Source: Deferribacteraceae bacterium UBA1873
GTDB taxonomy: Bacteria; Chrysiogenota; Deferribacteres; Deferribacterales; Flexistipitaceae
NCBI GenBank assembly: GCA_002338145.1
Contig: DDHP01000018.1
Coordinates: 1-46,342 of the forward strand
Direction: 5' to 3'
DNA length: 46,342 bases
The notes beneath the pieces are model-generated. The model ran no database searches. It worked only from the letters and a program-made list of their open reading frames with translations, and was not told the origin of the DNA. A program made the position numbers and the translations under genes. Positions 32,718-40,920 of this stretch are shown here, piece after piece. How positions within the stretch are numbered: the stretch's first letter is position 1; each line of letters starts with the position of its first letter.

Positions 32718-33823
32718 AAATTTTTATGATTGCCGGGGAAGAATCCGGTGATATACATGGAGCCAATCTCATCCGTCAGTTGCAGAAGCTAACAAGTGTT
32801 TCCTTATACGGCACTGGTGGTGGTAACCTTAAGTCTCTGGGACAGGAACAGTATTTCAGCACAGACCAAATGACAATTATAGGCCTGGATGGTATTATTT
32901 CCAATATTCCTTTTATTTTCAGAATGTTCAAAACACTTGAGAAGAAACTTGAGGAAATTAAACCGGACTTGGTAATACTGGTGGATTATCCGGGGTTTAA
33001 CCTAAGATTTGCCAAAAAAGCTCATCATGTGGGTTGTAAAATCGTTTACTATATTGCACCCCAGGTTTGGGCGTGGCACTATTCCAGAGTAAATAAAATT
33101 CGCAGTTATGTAGATAAAGTTTTGTGCATCCTCCCTTTTGAGGAGGAAATTTTCAAAAAAGAAGGAATCAATGCGACCTATGTTGGAAATCCTGTTGTTG
33201 ATAATATCAGGTATAGGTTTAAAGAGAAAAAGGAGTTTTTTGATTTCTATCAGTTTGAGGAGGATAAACCGGTAATAGGACTGCTACCCGGAAGCAGAAA
33301 AAAAGAGATAGAAAACCTTCTTCCGGTTATGATGGAAACATCTGAAAAATTCGGAGATAAATTCCAATATGTTCTGGCTAAAGCTGCAGGCACTGATTTC
33401 CGGTATATAGATTCTCTTCTGGATGACTCAGATATTATTATTGCTGAAAACTCAACATACGATATTATGAGGTATGCCGACCTTTTATGGGTATGCTCCG
33501 GTACGGCTACACTTGAGTCGGCTTTAAACGGCACTCCTATGATTGTCCTGTATAAAGTGGGCAAATTGACAGAGATGATAGGCAAATGTGTTGTAAAAAC
33601 AAAATATATCGGATTGCCCAATGTGATTGAGGGAAAAGAAATAATCCCTGAATTACTTCAGGCTGATGTTACAGCAGATTCCCTTTACGAAAAAACGGAA
33701 GAAATTTTCAGAAATTACAGTGACTATCTTGGAAGAGTAAGAAATATAAAAAGCAAAATTGATAAAAAAATCCCCTCTGAAAATGCGGCACGGGAAATTT
33801 ATTCCATGTTGCATCCATATTAG
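32714..33823 (+). CDS. lpxB: Lipid-A-disaccharide synthase
   Basis: A GT19 glycosyltransferase that joins UDP-2,3-diacylglucosamine and lipid X to make the lipid A disaccharide at the inner membrane. The 369-residue protein has AGEESGDIHGANLIRQL at the start, YYIAPQVWAWHYSRVNKI (about residues 113-130), GNPVVDNIR, LLPGSRKKEIENL and CSGTATLESALNGTPMIV, all typical. It shows that the organism makes LPS. It is the last gene before a 218-base gap. Confidence 0.97.
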   Translation: MKIFMIAGEESGDIHGANLIRQLQKLTSVSLYGTGGGNLKSLGQEQYFSTDQMTIIGLDGIISNIPFIFRMFKTLEKKLEEIKPDLVILVDYPGFNLRFAKKAHHVGCKIVYYIAPQVWAWHYSRVNKIRSYVDKVLCILPFEEEIFKKEGINATYVGNPVVDNIRYRFKEKKEFFDFYQFEEDKPVIGLLPGSRKKEIENLLPVMMETSEKFGDKFQYVLAKAAGTDFRYIDSLLDDSDIIIAENSTYDIMRYADLLWVCSGTATLESALNGTPMIVLYKVGKLTEMIGKCVVKTKYIGLPNVIEGKEIIPELLQADVTADSLYEKTEEIFRNYSDYLGRVRNIKSKIDKKIPSENAAREIYSMLHPY

Positions 33824-34000
33824 GAAAAAATAACCATCCTGAAAGCAATACTATACTTAAAGACTTTTGTATAATCCTACCCAATTTGGTCATTATGAGA
33901 TGACTGAATGGCCTGATTACTCAGTTATTTCAGTAATATGGCATATTTGTGTAATTCAAAAGGCGTGATATTGCGACTCAAATCTAAATCAATAAATTTC

Positions 34001-34016
34001 TGGCACCGAATTTCCT
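34001..34016 (+). promoter_or_regulatory. Candidate sigma-54 promoter upstream of fliK
   Basis: TGGCAC (34001-34006) matches the -24 box perfectly. The -12 region at correct spacing reads TTCCT instead of TTGCA/T, so the conserved GC is CC. The predicted start near 34027 would leave a 15-base leader with GGAGG at 34031-34035 before the fliK ATG. sigma-54 control of flagellar genes is common. The intergenic region 33824-34041 also holds an ATTACT/AGTAAT inverted repeat and a TATAAT at 33870-33875 without a good -35. Confidence 0.35.
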
Positions 34017-34041
34017 ATATGACCAATGACGGAGGTGCAAC

Positions 34042-35169
34042 ATGGCAGAAGTTGCGTTGGCAAATATAGATTTAAAATCGGCTGGTAATATAAATAATAA
34101 AAACAGTAAAACATCCAAATCCGAGTCCGAAAACTTTGTGGATATTTTCAACTCTCACTTAAATGAAAAAAATTCAAAAAGTCAAAAAATTGATGAAAGT
34201 GTTCTGGCAGAAATGCTTAAAATGTTTTTGCAGGGTAACGATTTTAACAAATTAAATATCGATGTATCCCAGTTGGAGGAAGGGTTAAAATCTCTGGGAA
34301 ATGAAATGCTAAAAAAAATGGCAAATGTACTAAATGACGGGCTAAGCGAAGAAGATTTGAAGACTTTACTCGCTAAAATAAAAGCCCTTGCTTCAAACAA
34401 AGGAAATAGTAAAGAAAATCTGAAAAATACTCTGAATAATATTGATAGTAATAAACAGATGGCAAAAGATAATTCTCTTGAAAAGGCTATGCAGAATGTA
34501 AAAAACAATAATAACAGCGATTCAAAGGGAAATTTACAGGATACTGTTTTTAAATCAGCGGAAAAGGATTCCAAAACAGCTACCAACAAAAACTTTGCGT
34601 TTAAGGATTTGGTTTCTAATTTAGAAAATCCGGATAAAATTTTGTCAGCCAAAAATGGTAATGAAAAAACATTGGGAGAGTTTAAGCAGGAAATAAATTT
34701 TGATTCCATGTCAAGGCTTGCTTCCAAAACCTCTGAGCAGAATAATGTTAAAACTGTTAATATAGATTCACCCAAAGATATATTCAAAATAACAGATCTT
34801 GTGGAAATAGCAAAAAATTCAAGTAGCAAAAAGCTCACGGTTCAGTTAGAGCCACATAATCTGGGCAAAATGAATATTCAGCTGACGGAACAGGCTGGTA
34901 AGCTCACAGCTAAATTCTTTGTGGAAAATGATACTGTGAAACATATTATGGTTAACAATGCTGACCAAATAAGGGCTCAGTTGGCGGATAAAGGGATTGT
35001 TATACACGATATGGATTTTATGTTTATGGATGATTATGATTCTCAGCAGCGTTTCCATGAGAATGCTGAAAGACTAAGACAGCAGTTTAAAAATGGTGAC
35101 AATTCTGGGAATCAGGAAGAAGAAATGGAAAATGAGAAATATGATAGAAAATCAGGGATTTATGCCTGA
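34042..35169 (+). CDS. fliK: Flagellar hook-length control protein FliK
   Basis: FliK sets hook length and switches export specificity. The 375-residue protein has a low-complexity N terminus rich in Lys, Asn and Ser. The C-terminal Flg_hook domain (about residues 250-330) carries LTVQLEPHNLGKMNIQL, FFVENDTVKHIMVNNADQIR and LADKGIVIHDMDF. The tail is acidic and Gln-rich. The start ATG follows GACGGAGGTGCAAC. The gene opens the flagellar cluster just before flgD. Confidence 0.9.
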   Translation: MAEVALANIDLKSAGNINNKNSKTSKSESENFVDIFNSHLNEKNSKSQKIDESVLAEMLKMFLQGNDFNKLNIDVSQLEEGLKSLGNEMLKKMANVLNDGLSEEDLKTLLAKIKALASNKGNSKENLKNTLNNIDSNKQMAKDNSLEKAMQNVKNNNNSDSKGNLQDTVFKSAEKDSKTATNKNFAFKDLVSNLENPDKILSAKNGNEKTLGEFKQEINFDSMSRLASKTSEQNNVKTVNIDSPKDIFKITDLVEIAKNSSSKKLTVQLEPHNLGKMNIQLTEQAGKLTAKFFVENDTVKHIMVNNADQIRAQLADKGIVIHDMDFMFMDDYDSQQRFHENAERLRQQFKNGDNSGNQEEEMENEKYDRKSGIYA

Positions 35170-35182
35170 AGGAGGATGAGTT

Positions 35183-35878
35183 ATGCAGGCTATGATAGAT
35201 AAATATACTGATTTACAGGCTAAATATGCTGAAGAACAGAGTACAAAAAGAGAGATTAAAAAGGAGTTGGGAAAAGAGGATTTTTTACAACTTATGGTGG
35301 AACAGATGAAAAATCAGGATCCTCTTAATCCAATGAATAATTCTGAATTTATTGCCCAAACCGCTCAGTTTTCTTCTCTGGAGCAGTTACTTAACATATC
35401 CGGTTCTGTTGAGAAGTTGTCCGAGTCTATAAAGAAAGACGAGGCCGGACAGAATCAGCTTTTTTCCGCAGCCAATTTCATTGGGAAAAAGGTGGGCTTT
35501 TATTCAAATACTGCAAGACTAAAAAATGGTGAAGCTTCAATTTCCTTTGAAGCAGAAGGTATGCCGGCTGCCGCACAAATTGATATAAAAAACGGCTCAG
35601 GCCAGACTATTAAAAGTCTTGATATCAAAGATGTCAGTATGGGTAAAAATTCTATTGTGTGGGACGGAACAGATGCAGAAGGAAACAAAGTGGATGACGG
35701 TAATTATATCTTTGAGGTAAAAGCAGTTAATGCAGAAGGAGATGCCATTCCTACACTCGGTCTTTCAGAAGGTTTGGTAAAAGGTGTAAGCAATGGGAGT
35801 AATGGAATGCAGTTTGACTTAGGTGGTTTAAAAATTGCATCTAATCAGATTTATTCTGTTTATGAAAATGATGAATAA
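35183..35878 (+). CDS. flgD: Flagellar hook assembly protein FlgD
   Basis: FlgD is the hook cap that guides FlgE polymerisation. The 231-residue protein has the conserved N-terminal LGKEDFLQLMVEQMKNQDPLN and EFIAQTAQFSSLEQL (about residues 29-73). The C-terminal domain follows, with GKNSIVWDGTDAEGNKVDDG, the FlgD Ig-like motif. AGGAGGATGAGTT precedes the start. It lies between fliK and flgE as usual. Confidence 0.96.
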   Translation: MQAMIDKYTDLQAKYAEEQSTKREIKKELGKEDFLQLMVEQMKNQDPLNPMNNSEFIAQTAQFSSLEQLLNISGSVEKLSESIKKDEAGQNQLFSAANFIGKKVGFYSNTARLKNGEASISFEAEGMPAAAQIDIKNGSGQTIKSLDIKDVSMGKNSIVWDGTDAEGNKVDDGNYIFEVKAVNAEGDAIPTLGLSEGLVKGVSNGSNGMQFDLGGLKIASNQIYSVYENDE

Positions 35879-35899
35879 TAAATATACAGGAGGCGTAAA

Positions 35900-38299
35900 A
35901 TGTTACGTTCATTATATTCGGGTATATCAGGATTAAGACAGCATCAGCAGGGAATGGATGTTGTGGGTAATAATATAGCCAATGTAAATACCACCGGTTT
36001 TAAATCTTCACGTGTGATATTTGAAGATTTATTCAGTCAGACACTAAGCGGTGCCAGGGCTCCCTCAGGCAATACTGGCGGAGTGGACCCCACACAGATA
36101 GGTACGGGTGTTGGTATGGCTACTGTTGATAACATTTTTACAGAGGGTACACCGGAGAGTACCGGCGTTACGACAGATTTGGCGCTGGAAGGTAATGGTT
36201 TTTTTGTTGTAAGAGGCCAGGGTGAAAATGAAGATTATTACACCAGAGCAGGGCATTTTACTTTCGACAGGGATGGTAATATGGTTAATCCTTCGGGGTA
36301 TATCGCACAGGGATGGATGGCTGATCCTGAAACGGGCAGGATACAGACGGATGTTGATGCGCAGGATATGAAGATTACGGAAGCGCACAGGAACCTTGCA
36401 CCCCAGGAAACGACTGAAGCTATGCTTGCAGGAAATCTGGATACCAGAGCGGATGCAAGTATACTGGAATTTCAAAAGCTGACTACATACGCAGCAGGTG
36501 ATACACCACTTTCTTCACTTTATGATACCAATGGTACTGAATTGGATTTGTCCCAAGGGGAACCTGTTATTATAAAAGCACACGGCACCGGTGATACAGA
36601 TATGTCGAGTTTGTATGATGAGTTTGGCACAAGCTTGGGAGTTGAATCAGGAGACACCATTGATGTGACATATAATAGTGCCACTACAACTTTAACGTAT
36701 GGAACTGATTTTAATACTTTAAGTGATTTCATAACTCAATTAGATATTATAACAGGTGGCACATCCTCATTAAATAATGGAAGCATTGAGACAAATCTTG
36801 CAAATGGAGATACATTATCATTTACCAGCCCTGATACAAACCTTGAAAGTGTACTGAGCGGTCTTGAAGGCACTTATGATGGTACAAATTCCCAAAGCTC
36901 CGGTGTTATGAACTATCAGAATGAAATAGTAACGGGTATTGATTTTGAAAATATGAATGAACTTGCCGGTGAAATACAAAGCGCTTTGAATAATGTATCA
37001 ACTGGTTTTACGGCAACCTATGATGATACCCAGGGTAAAATACTCTATGATAACGCAGGTCCACAGAATATATCAGGTCTGGAAATTTCAAAAGCATATT
37101 CAGGCAATATTTTTGAAAATAATCTTTTGAATACAGATACAATTAATAGTGGTGGCACAACAGATTCTGATATTTTTCTCAGGAATGCTGACAGTAATAC
37201 AGTATTAGCAGATTTATTTGATAGCAGCGGTCAATCGTTAGGTTTGGATACAAATTCTCAAATTACAGCTGAAGCCATAATAGGTGGTGAAAATCCAGGG
37301 AATAATTTTATTCCTGTTGACGGTGATGCCTTGTTGAGTGATTTATTCGGGGAGTTGGAAAGTTATATGGGACTTAACAATGGAGGTGTTAATATTACTG
37401 ACGGCGTAATTACCCTAAAAGGTGAAAAAGGAGTGAAAAATAATATTGACTCTATAAATTTTGAGGCTATTGACACTACCGATGGCTCAGCCATAGTTAC
37501 TTTTAATAATACAATAAATGATTATTCGATAGAGCAGGAGGCGGAAGGTGGTCAATTGGTGACCAGTCAGACATTATACGATCAGTTGGGCAATGCCAAT
37601 GTGGTAAACTATGATTTTACTCTGTCTGATTCCCAAAATAATATATGGAAGTTGGATTTATCCTCTGACAATCCGGAGTATAGTGCTGAATTCGAAAATG
37701 TGCAGAATGATTTGTTTGTGCAGTTCAATGATGATGGTTCTTTCAGGAGTGCTTTTTATAATGACAACGCCGGAAACAGGGTTAATATCTCAAATCTGAG
37801 CTATAGCCTTTTTGATTCAGGTAATAATCCTGTTATAGAAAATGTTGCGCTGAACTTGGGTTCATCAGGTGAATATAACGGCATGACGACTTCGGCTGCT
37901 GAATCTAATATAAAGAAAACTGACCAGGACGGATACACCAGAGGTGAGCTGGATAGGCTCAATATCAATGATGCCGGTGAAATTATAGGCTCATACACAA
38001 ATGGTGAACTGAAAACATTAGGTCAAATAGGTGTGGCATCCTTTGCGAACCAGGACGGTCTGCTTAAAGTAGGTGAAACGATGTTTGCCACCACGCCAAA
38101 TTCCGGAGATGCTGCCATTGGACGGGCTAATACAGGTGGAAGAGGTATTATAAAATCAGGCTACATTGAAAATTCTAATGTGGATTTGGCCAAAGAGTTT
38201 GTGGATATGATAAAGATGCAGAGAGGTTATCAGGCCAATTCCAGGACAATTACCACAAGTGACGAAATGCTTCAGGAGCTTATGAATCTTAAAAGGTAA
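35900..38299 (+). CDS. flgE: Flagellar hook protein FlgE, extra-large form
   Basis: FlgE builds the hook. At 799 residues it is about twice the E. coli size. The N-terminal D0 domain is typical (MLRSLYSGISGLRQHQQG, NNIANVNTTGFKSSR), as are LALEGNGFFVV and the C-terminal VDLAKEFVDMIKMQRGYQANSRTI (split here across the D0 helix). The middle (about residues 190-560) is an expanded variable region. It has four related segments starting near residues 201, 232, 433 and 476 with the pattern (S/A)xLYD/LFxxxGxxLxL. AGGAGGCG precedes the ATG. A terminator follows the gene. Confidence 0.95.
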   Translation: MLRSLYSGISGLRQHQQGMDVVGNNIANVNTTGFKSSRVIFEDLFSQTLSGARAPSGNTGGVDPTQIGTGVGMATVDNIFTEGTPESTGVTTDLALEGNGFFVVRGQGENEDYYTRAGHFTFDRDGNMVNPSGYIAQGWMADPETGRIQTDVDAQDMKITEAHRNLAPQETTEAMLAGNLDTRADASILEFQKLTTYAAGDTPLSSLYDTNGTELDLSQGEPVIIKAHGTGDTDMSSLYDEFGTSLGVESGDTIDVTYNSATTTLTYGTDFNTLSDFITQLDIITGGTSSLNNGSIETNLANGDTLSFTSPDTNLESVLSGLEGTYDGTNSQSSGVMNYQNEIVTGIDFENMNELAGEIQSALNNVSTGFTATYDDTQGKILYDNAGPQNISGLEISKAYSGNIFENNLLNTDTINSGGTTDSDIFLRNADSNTVLADLFDSSGQSLGLDTNSQITAEAIIGGENPGNNFIPVDGDALLSDLFGELESYMGLNNGGVNITDGVITLKGEKGVKNNIDSINFEAIDTTDGSAIVTFNNTINDYSIEQEAEGGQLVTSQTLYDQLGNANVVNYDFTLSDSQNNIWKLDLSSDNPEYSAEFENVQNDLFVQFNDDGSFRSAFYNDNAGNRVNISNLSYSLFDSGNNPVIENVALNLGSSGEYNGMTTSAAESNIKKTDQDGYTRGELDRLNINDAGEIIGSYTNGELKTLGQIGVASFANQDGLLKVGETMFATTPNSGDAAIGRANTGGRGIIKSGYIENSNVDLAKEFVDMIKMQRGYQANSRTITTSDEMLQELMNLKR

Positions 38300-38311
38300 T
38301 GTTTAATCCAC

Positions 38312-38336
38312 AGGGAGGGGTAAACCTCCCTTTTTT
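38312..38336 (+). terminator. Intrinsic terminator after flgE
   Basis: AGGGAGG (38312-38318) pairs with CCTCCCT (38325-38331) around the six-base loop GGTAAA. A T-run to 38336 follows. It lies 13 bases after the flgE stop and separates fliK-flgD-flgE from the stator genes. Confidence 0.9.
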
Positions 38337-38341
38337 ACTTG

Positions 38342-38369
38342 TAAAGATTATACTTTTAATTGCCTTATT
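38342..38369 (+). promoter_or_regulatory. Weak sigma-28-like candidate upstream of the stator genes
   Basis: TAAAGATT (38342-38349) followed by GCCTTATT (38362-38369) resembles the flagellar sigma-28 consensus. The spacing is one base too long and the -10 half matches at only four of eight positions. It is placed just after the terminator at 38312-38336 and about 147 bases before the start of motA. No better sigma-70 promoter is obvious in the 216-base gap. Confidence 0.25.
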
Positions 38370-38515
38370 TCTTATTTATTATTAATATACAATTCTTTTA
38401 AAATATGATATAGATACTTAAGTTATGGGCTAAGATGGTCGAATTAACGTTTATTAATGGCAAATAGGTTATCTTGTTATTGAAGTAGAATCGAAGGCTA
38501 TAGGAGATTTTGGTT

Positions 38516-39280
38516 ATGGATATTGCAACCCTTGCTGGTGTAATCGTTGCTTACGTTCTTGTTTTTATTGCTTTGATAATCGGTCCGGGAGTAATTGTTT
38601 ACATAGATGTGCCTTCCATGCTTATTGTGTTCGGAGGTACTACGGGAATTTTGCTAATGAACTGGCCTCTGAATAAAGTGCTTAATGTCATGACGATTGT
38701 AATGAAAACATTTCTTTTTAAATCCGAAGATCCTGAAAATCTCATTAATAACCTTGTGGAATATTCCCAGAGGGCACGGAGAGATGGAATTCTGGCTTTG
38801 GAGTCTGTTGAGGATGAGATAGATGATGAATTTTTAAAAAAAGGAGTGAGGCTGGCAGTGGATGGCACTGAACCGGAGGTTATAAGGACAATACTTGAAA
38901 CAGAGCTTTCCTATATGGAAGACAGGCACAAGGAAGGTGCATCTGTACTGCAGACTTTGGCAGATTTTGCACCTGCAATGGGGATGATTGGTACATTGAT
39001 AGGTCTTGTAGCAATGTTACAAACCATGAATGACCCAACTACTATCGGCCCGGCAATGGCTATTGCATTACTTACTACTTTTTACGGCTCTCTTATTGCT
39101 AACCTTTTTGCAGCTCCCTTGGCGAACAAATTAAGAACCAGATCAACAGAAGAGGTTTTACTAAAAGAAATCATGCTTGCAGGTATTATGGCGATACAGT
39201 CAGGAGATAATCCAAGAATTGTGGAAGAAAAGCTTCATGCATTTTTACCACCCAAACTTAGAAAATCTCAGTTTGAATAA
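38516..39280 (+). CDS. motA: Flagellar stator protein, MotA/PomA family, sodium type
   Basis: The A subunit of the flagellar stator, with four transmembrane segments. The ATG at 38516 has AGGAG nine bases upstream; the TTG at 38510 is too close. The 254-residue protein begins MDIATLAGVIVAY like PomA. It has the cytoplasmic RRDGILALE, and in TM3 PAMGMIGTLIGLVAML, where Thr160 aligns with PomA Thr158. TM4 has IALLTTFYG with the conserved Thr. Proton-type MotA proteins usually have Ala at the Thr160 position, so a Na+-driven stator is likely. motB follows 27 bases later. Confidence 0.95.
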   Translation: MDIATLAGVIVAYVLVFIALIIGPGVIVYIDVPSMLIVFGGTTGILLMNWPLNKVLNVMTIVMKTFLFKSEDPENLINNLVEYSQRARRDGILALESVEDEIDDEFLKKGVRLAVDGTEPEVIRTILETELSYMEDRHKEGASVLQTLADFAPAMGMIGTLIGLVAMLQTMNDPTTIGPAMAIALLTTFYGSLIANLFAAPLANKLRTRSTEEVLLKEIMLAGIMAIQSGDNPRIVEEKLHAFLPPKLRKSQFE

Positions 39281-39307
39281 AGCTGGAATCGTATACAGAG
39301 GATAAAA

Positions 39308-40045
39308 ATGGCCAGAAAGAAAAAAGAGGAATGTCCGAAAGGCGCACCAGCCTGGATGACAACTTTTTCTGATATGACAACACTGCTTCTGACTTTCTTT
39401 ATCCTACTTCTTTCTATGGCTTCGTTAGATCAGCGTAAAATAAAGCAGGCTATAGGCTCACTCCAGGGAGCACTCGGTGTGTTAGCTGAAGGCCGGCGTA
39501 CAGAGATGAGTCAGGAAGAAATTATTTCCCGGATTGAGTTTGTTACACAGACAGAAAGTAGTTCCAAACAAATTATGCAGGGCATGCGTAACTATATGGA
39601 ACAGGCCAATCTTTCTTCCGAAGTTTCTGTTGTGGAAACGGAAAAGGGTTTTTCAGTTCGTATAATGGATTCGGTTTTGTTTGAGTCCGGCAGTGCAACG
39701 CTTCTTGATTCTGCTAAGCCTCTTTTGGACAAGCTTCTGGGAGTTATAAGAGAATCACCTTATCATGTTATGGTGGAGGGGCACACGGATGATATTCCTA
39801 TAAATACTGATGAATTTCAGTCTAACTGGGAGCTTTCCACTGCAAGAGCCACTTCTGTTGTGAAATATTTTATAAATAAAGGGGCTAAGCCAGAGAAACT
39901 TTCTGCTGCAGGATATTCACAGTATCATCCTTTGGTCCCAAATATTACGCCGGAAAACAGGGCAAAAAACAGACGGGTTGAAATAAACTTTATAAGTCCG
40001 GAATTTTCAAGTGCCAACAGAGATATTTTTGAAAATGAAAATTAA
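39308..40045 (+). CDS. motB: Flagellar stator protein, MotB/PomB family, sodium type
   Basis: The B subunit anchors the stator to peptidoglycan and carries the ion-binding Asp. The 245-residue protein has one transmembrane helix with the motif TFSDMTTLLLTFFILLLS. Asp22 aligns with PomB Asp24, and the Phe before SD and the LLLS ending are PomB-like. The periplasmic OmpA-like domain (about residues 110-230) has VMVEGHTDDIPI, NWELSTARA and NRAKNRRVEI. It starts 27 bases after motA. Confidence 0.95.
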   Translation: MARKKKEECPKGAPAWMTTFSDMTTLLLTFFILLLSMASLDQRKIKQAIGSLQGALGVLAEGRRTEMSQEEIISRIEFVTQTESSSKQIMQGMRNYMEQANLSSEVSVVETEKGFSVRIMDSVLFESGSATLLDSAKPLLDKLLGVIRESPYHVMVEGHTDDIPINTDEFQSNWELSTARATSVVKYFINKGAKPEKLSAAGYSQYHPLVPNITPENRAKNRRVEINFISPEFSSANRDIFENEN

Positions 40046-40088
40046 AGATTTGTTTTTAATTGACACTTTTATAATTGAGTAAAATTTG

Positions 40089-40094
40089 TATAAT
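40089..40094 (+). promoter_or_regulatory. Possible -10 element for fliL
   Basis: A TATAAT at 40089-40094 precedes the fliL ATG by 29 bases. A perfect TTGACA at 40060-40065 lies upstream, but the spacer is 23 bases, too long for a standard promoter; a second TATAAT sits at 40070-40075. The 78-base gap between motB and fliL makes a promoter possible. Confidence 0.25.
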
Positions 40095-40123
40095 GTCGTT
40101 TATAACAGTTTGGGGGAAATGTA

Positions 40124-40627
40124 ATGGCAGAAGAAAACGAAAAACAGGAAACAGGTAAAAAAAGATCAAAGTTAAAACTGATAATTATTATATTAATTGT
40201 ATTAATATTACTTGGTGGTGCTATGGCTGCATATTTTTTTATTTTTAGCACTGATCCGGCTAATTCTGCTCAACAGAATAACCAGCAGTCTACCCAGGAA
40301 TTAGGATCACAAAATTCAAAGACAATTGGACCACTTTATTCGTTCGATACGTTTATCGTAAATCTTTCTGATTCAGGAGGTACAAGATATCTGAAAGTTA
40401 CAATGCAGGTGGAGCTTAGTTCTTCAAAGCTGGAAGCGGAAATAGAAAAAAGAAAACCCCAGCTTAGAGATATAATATTAACAGTATTATCTTCAAAAAC
40501 ATATGCTGAAGTCAGTACAGCCCAGGGTAAATTAGCTTTGAAACAGGAAATACTGCGGAGAGTAAACCTTGTACTGACCTCAGGTACATTGGAAAATGTA
40601 TATTTTACAGAATTTGTTTCTCAGTAG
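40124..40627 (+). CDS. fliL: Flagellar basal body-associated protein FliL
   Basis: FliL surrounds the stator and supports motor torque. The 167-residue protein has a charged cytoplasmic start (EENEKQETGKKRSKLK) and one transmembrane helix (about residues 20-42). The periplasmic stomatin-like domain has YSFDTFIVNLSDSGGTRYLKVTM and ILRRVNLVLTSGTLENVYFTEFVSQ. GGGGGAAATGTA precedes the ATG. fliN follows, with no fliM between. Confidence 0.93.
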   Translation: MAEENEKQETGKKRSKLKLIIIILIVLILLGGAMAAYFFIFSTDPANSAQQNNQQSTQELGSQNSKTIGPLYSFDTFIVNLSDSGGTRYLKVTMQVELSSSKLEAEIEKRKPQLRDIILTVLSSKTYAEVSTAQGKLALKQEILRRVNLVLTSGTLENVYFTEFVSQ

Positions 40628-40635
40628 GTGTTGGC

Positions 40636-40920
40636 ATGGATAAAGAGTATGTGAAAGACCAGTTTGGTGAAGTATTGATTAATGTATATGTGGAGCTTGG
40701 CAGAAAGCTTGTAAGTATTGGTGATATGCTTAGCTGGGATTCCGGTACAATAATCAAACTAAACAAGACTTCCGGTGAATCCGTAGATTTTATAGTTAAC
40801 AATAAACCTCTGGCAAATGGTGAGATTATGGTGCTGGATGATAAATTTGGAATAAGAATAACCGATATAATGAGTAAAACTGCCATTTCGGAGATGAAAA
40901 AAGACGGGCTGTATGATTAG
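40636..40920 (+). CDS. fliN: Flagellar motor switch protein FliN (SpoA domain)
   Basis: FliN forms the bottom of the C-ring and helps dock export substrates. The 94-residue protein is essentially one SpoA domain: VLINVYVELGRKLVSIGDML, then GTIIKLNKTSGESVDFIVNN and GEIMVLDDKFGIRITDI. It lacks a long N-terminal extension. fliM, usually just upstream, is not here. The end overlaps fliO by eight bases. Confidence 0.9.
   Translation: MDKEYVKDQFGEVLINVYVELGRKLVSIGDMLSWDSGTIIKLNKTSGESVDFIVNNKPLANGEIMVLDDKFGIRITDIMSKTAISEMKKDGLYD

Noticed and set aside
34182..34838. A 218-codon minus-strand frame
   Set aside because: It is antisense to the low-complexity part of fliK. Its Ser/Leu/Phe-rich composition is what the complement of Lys/Asn/Glu-rich codons gives.
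38458..38475. sigma-54 promoter before motA (TGGCA followed by TTATC)
   Set aside because: Both halves mismatch at key positions, so it is not supported.
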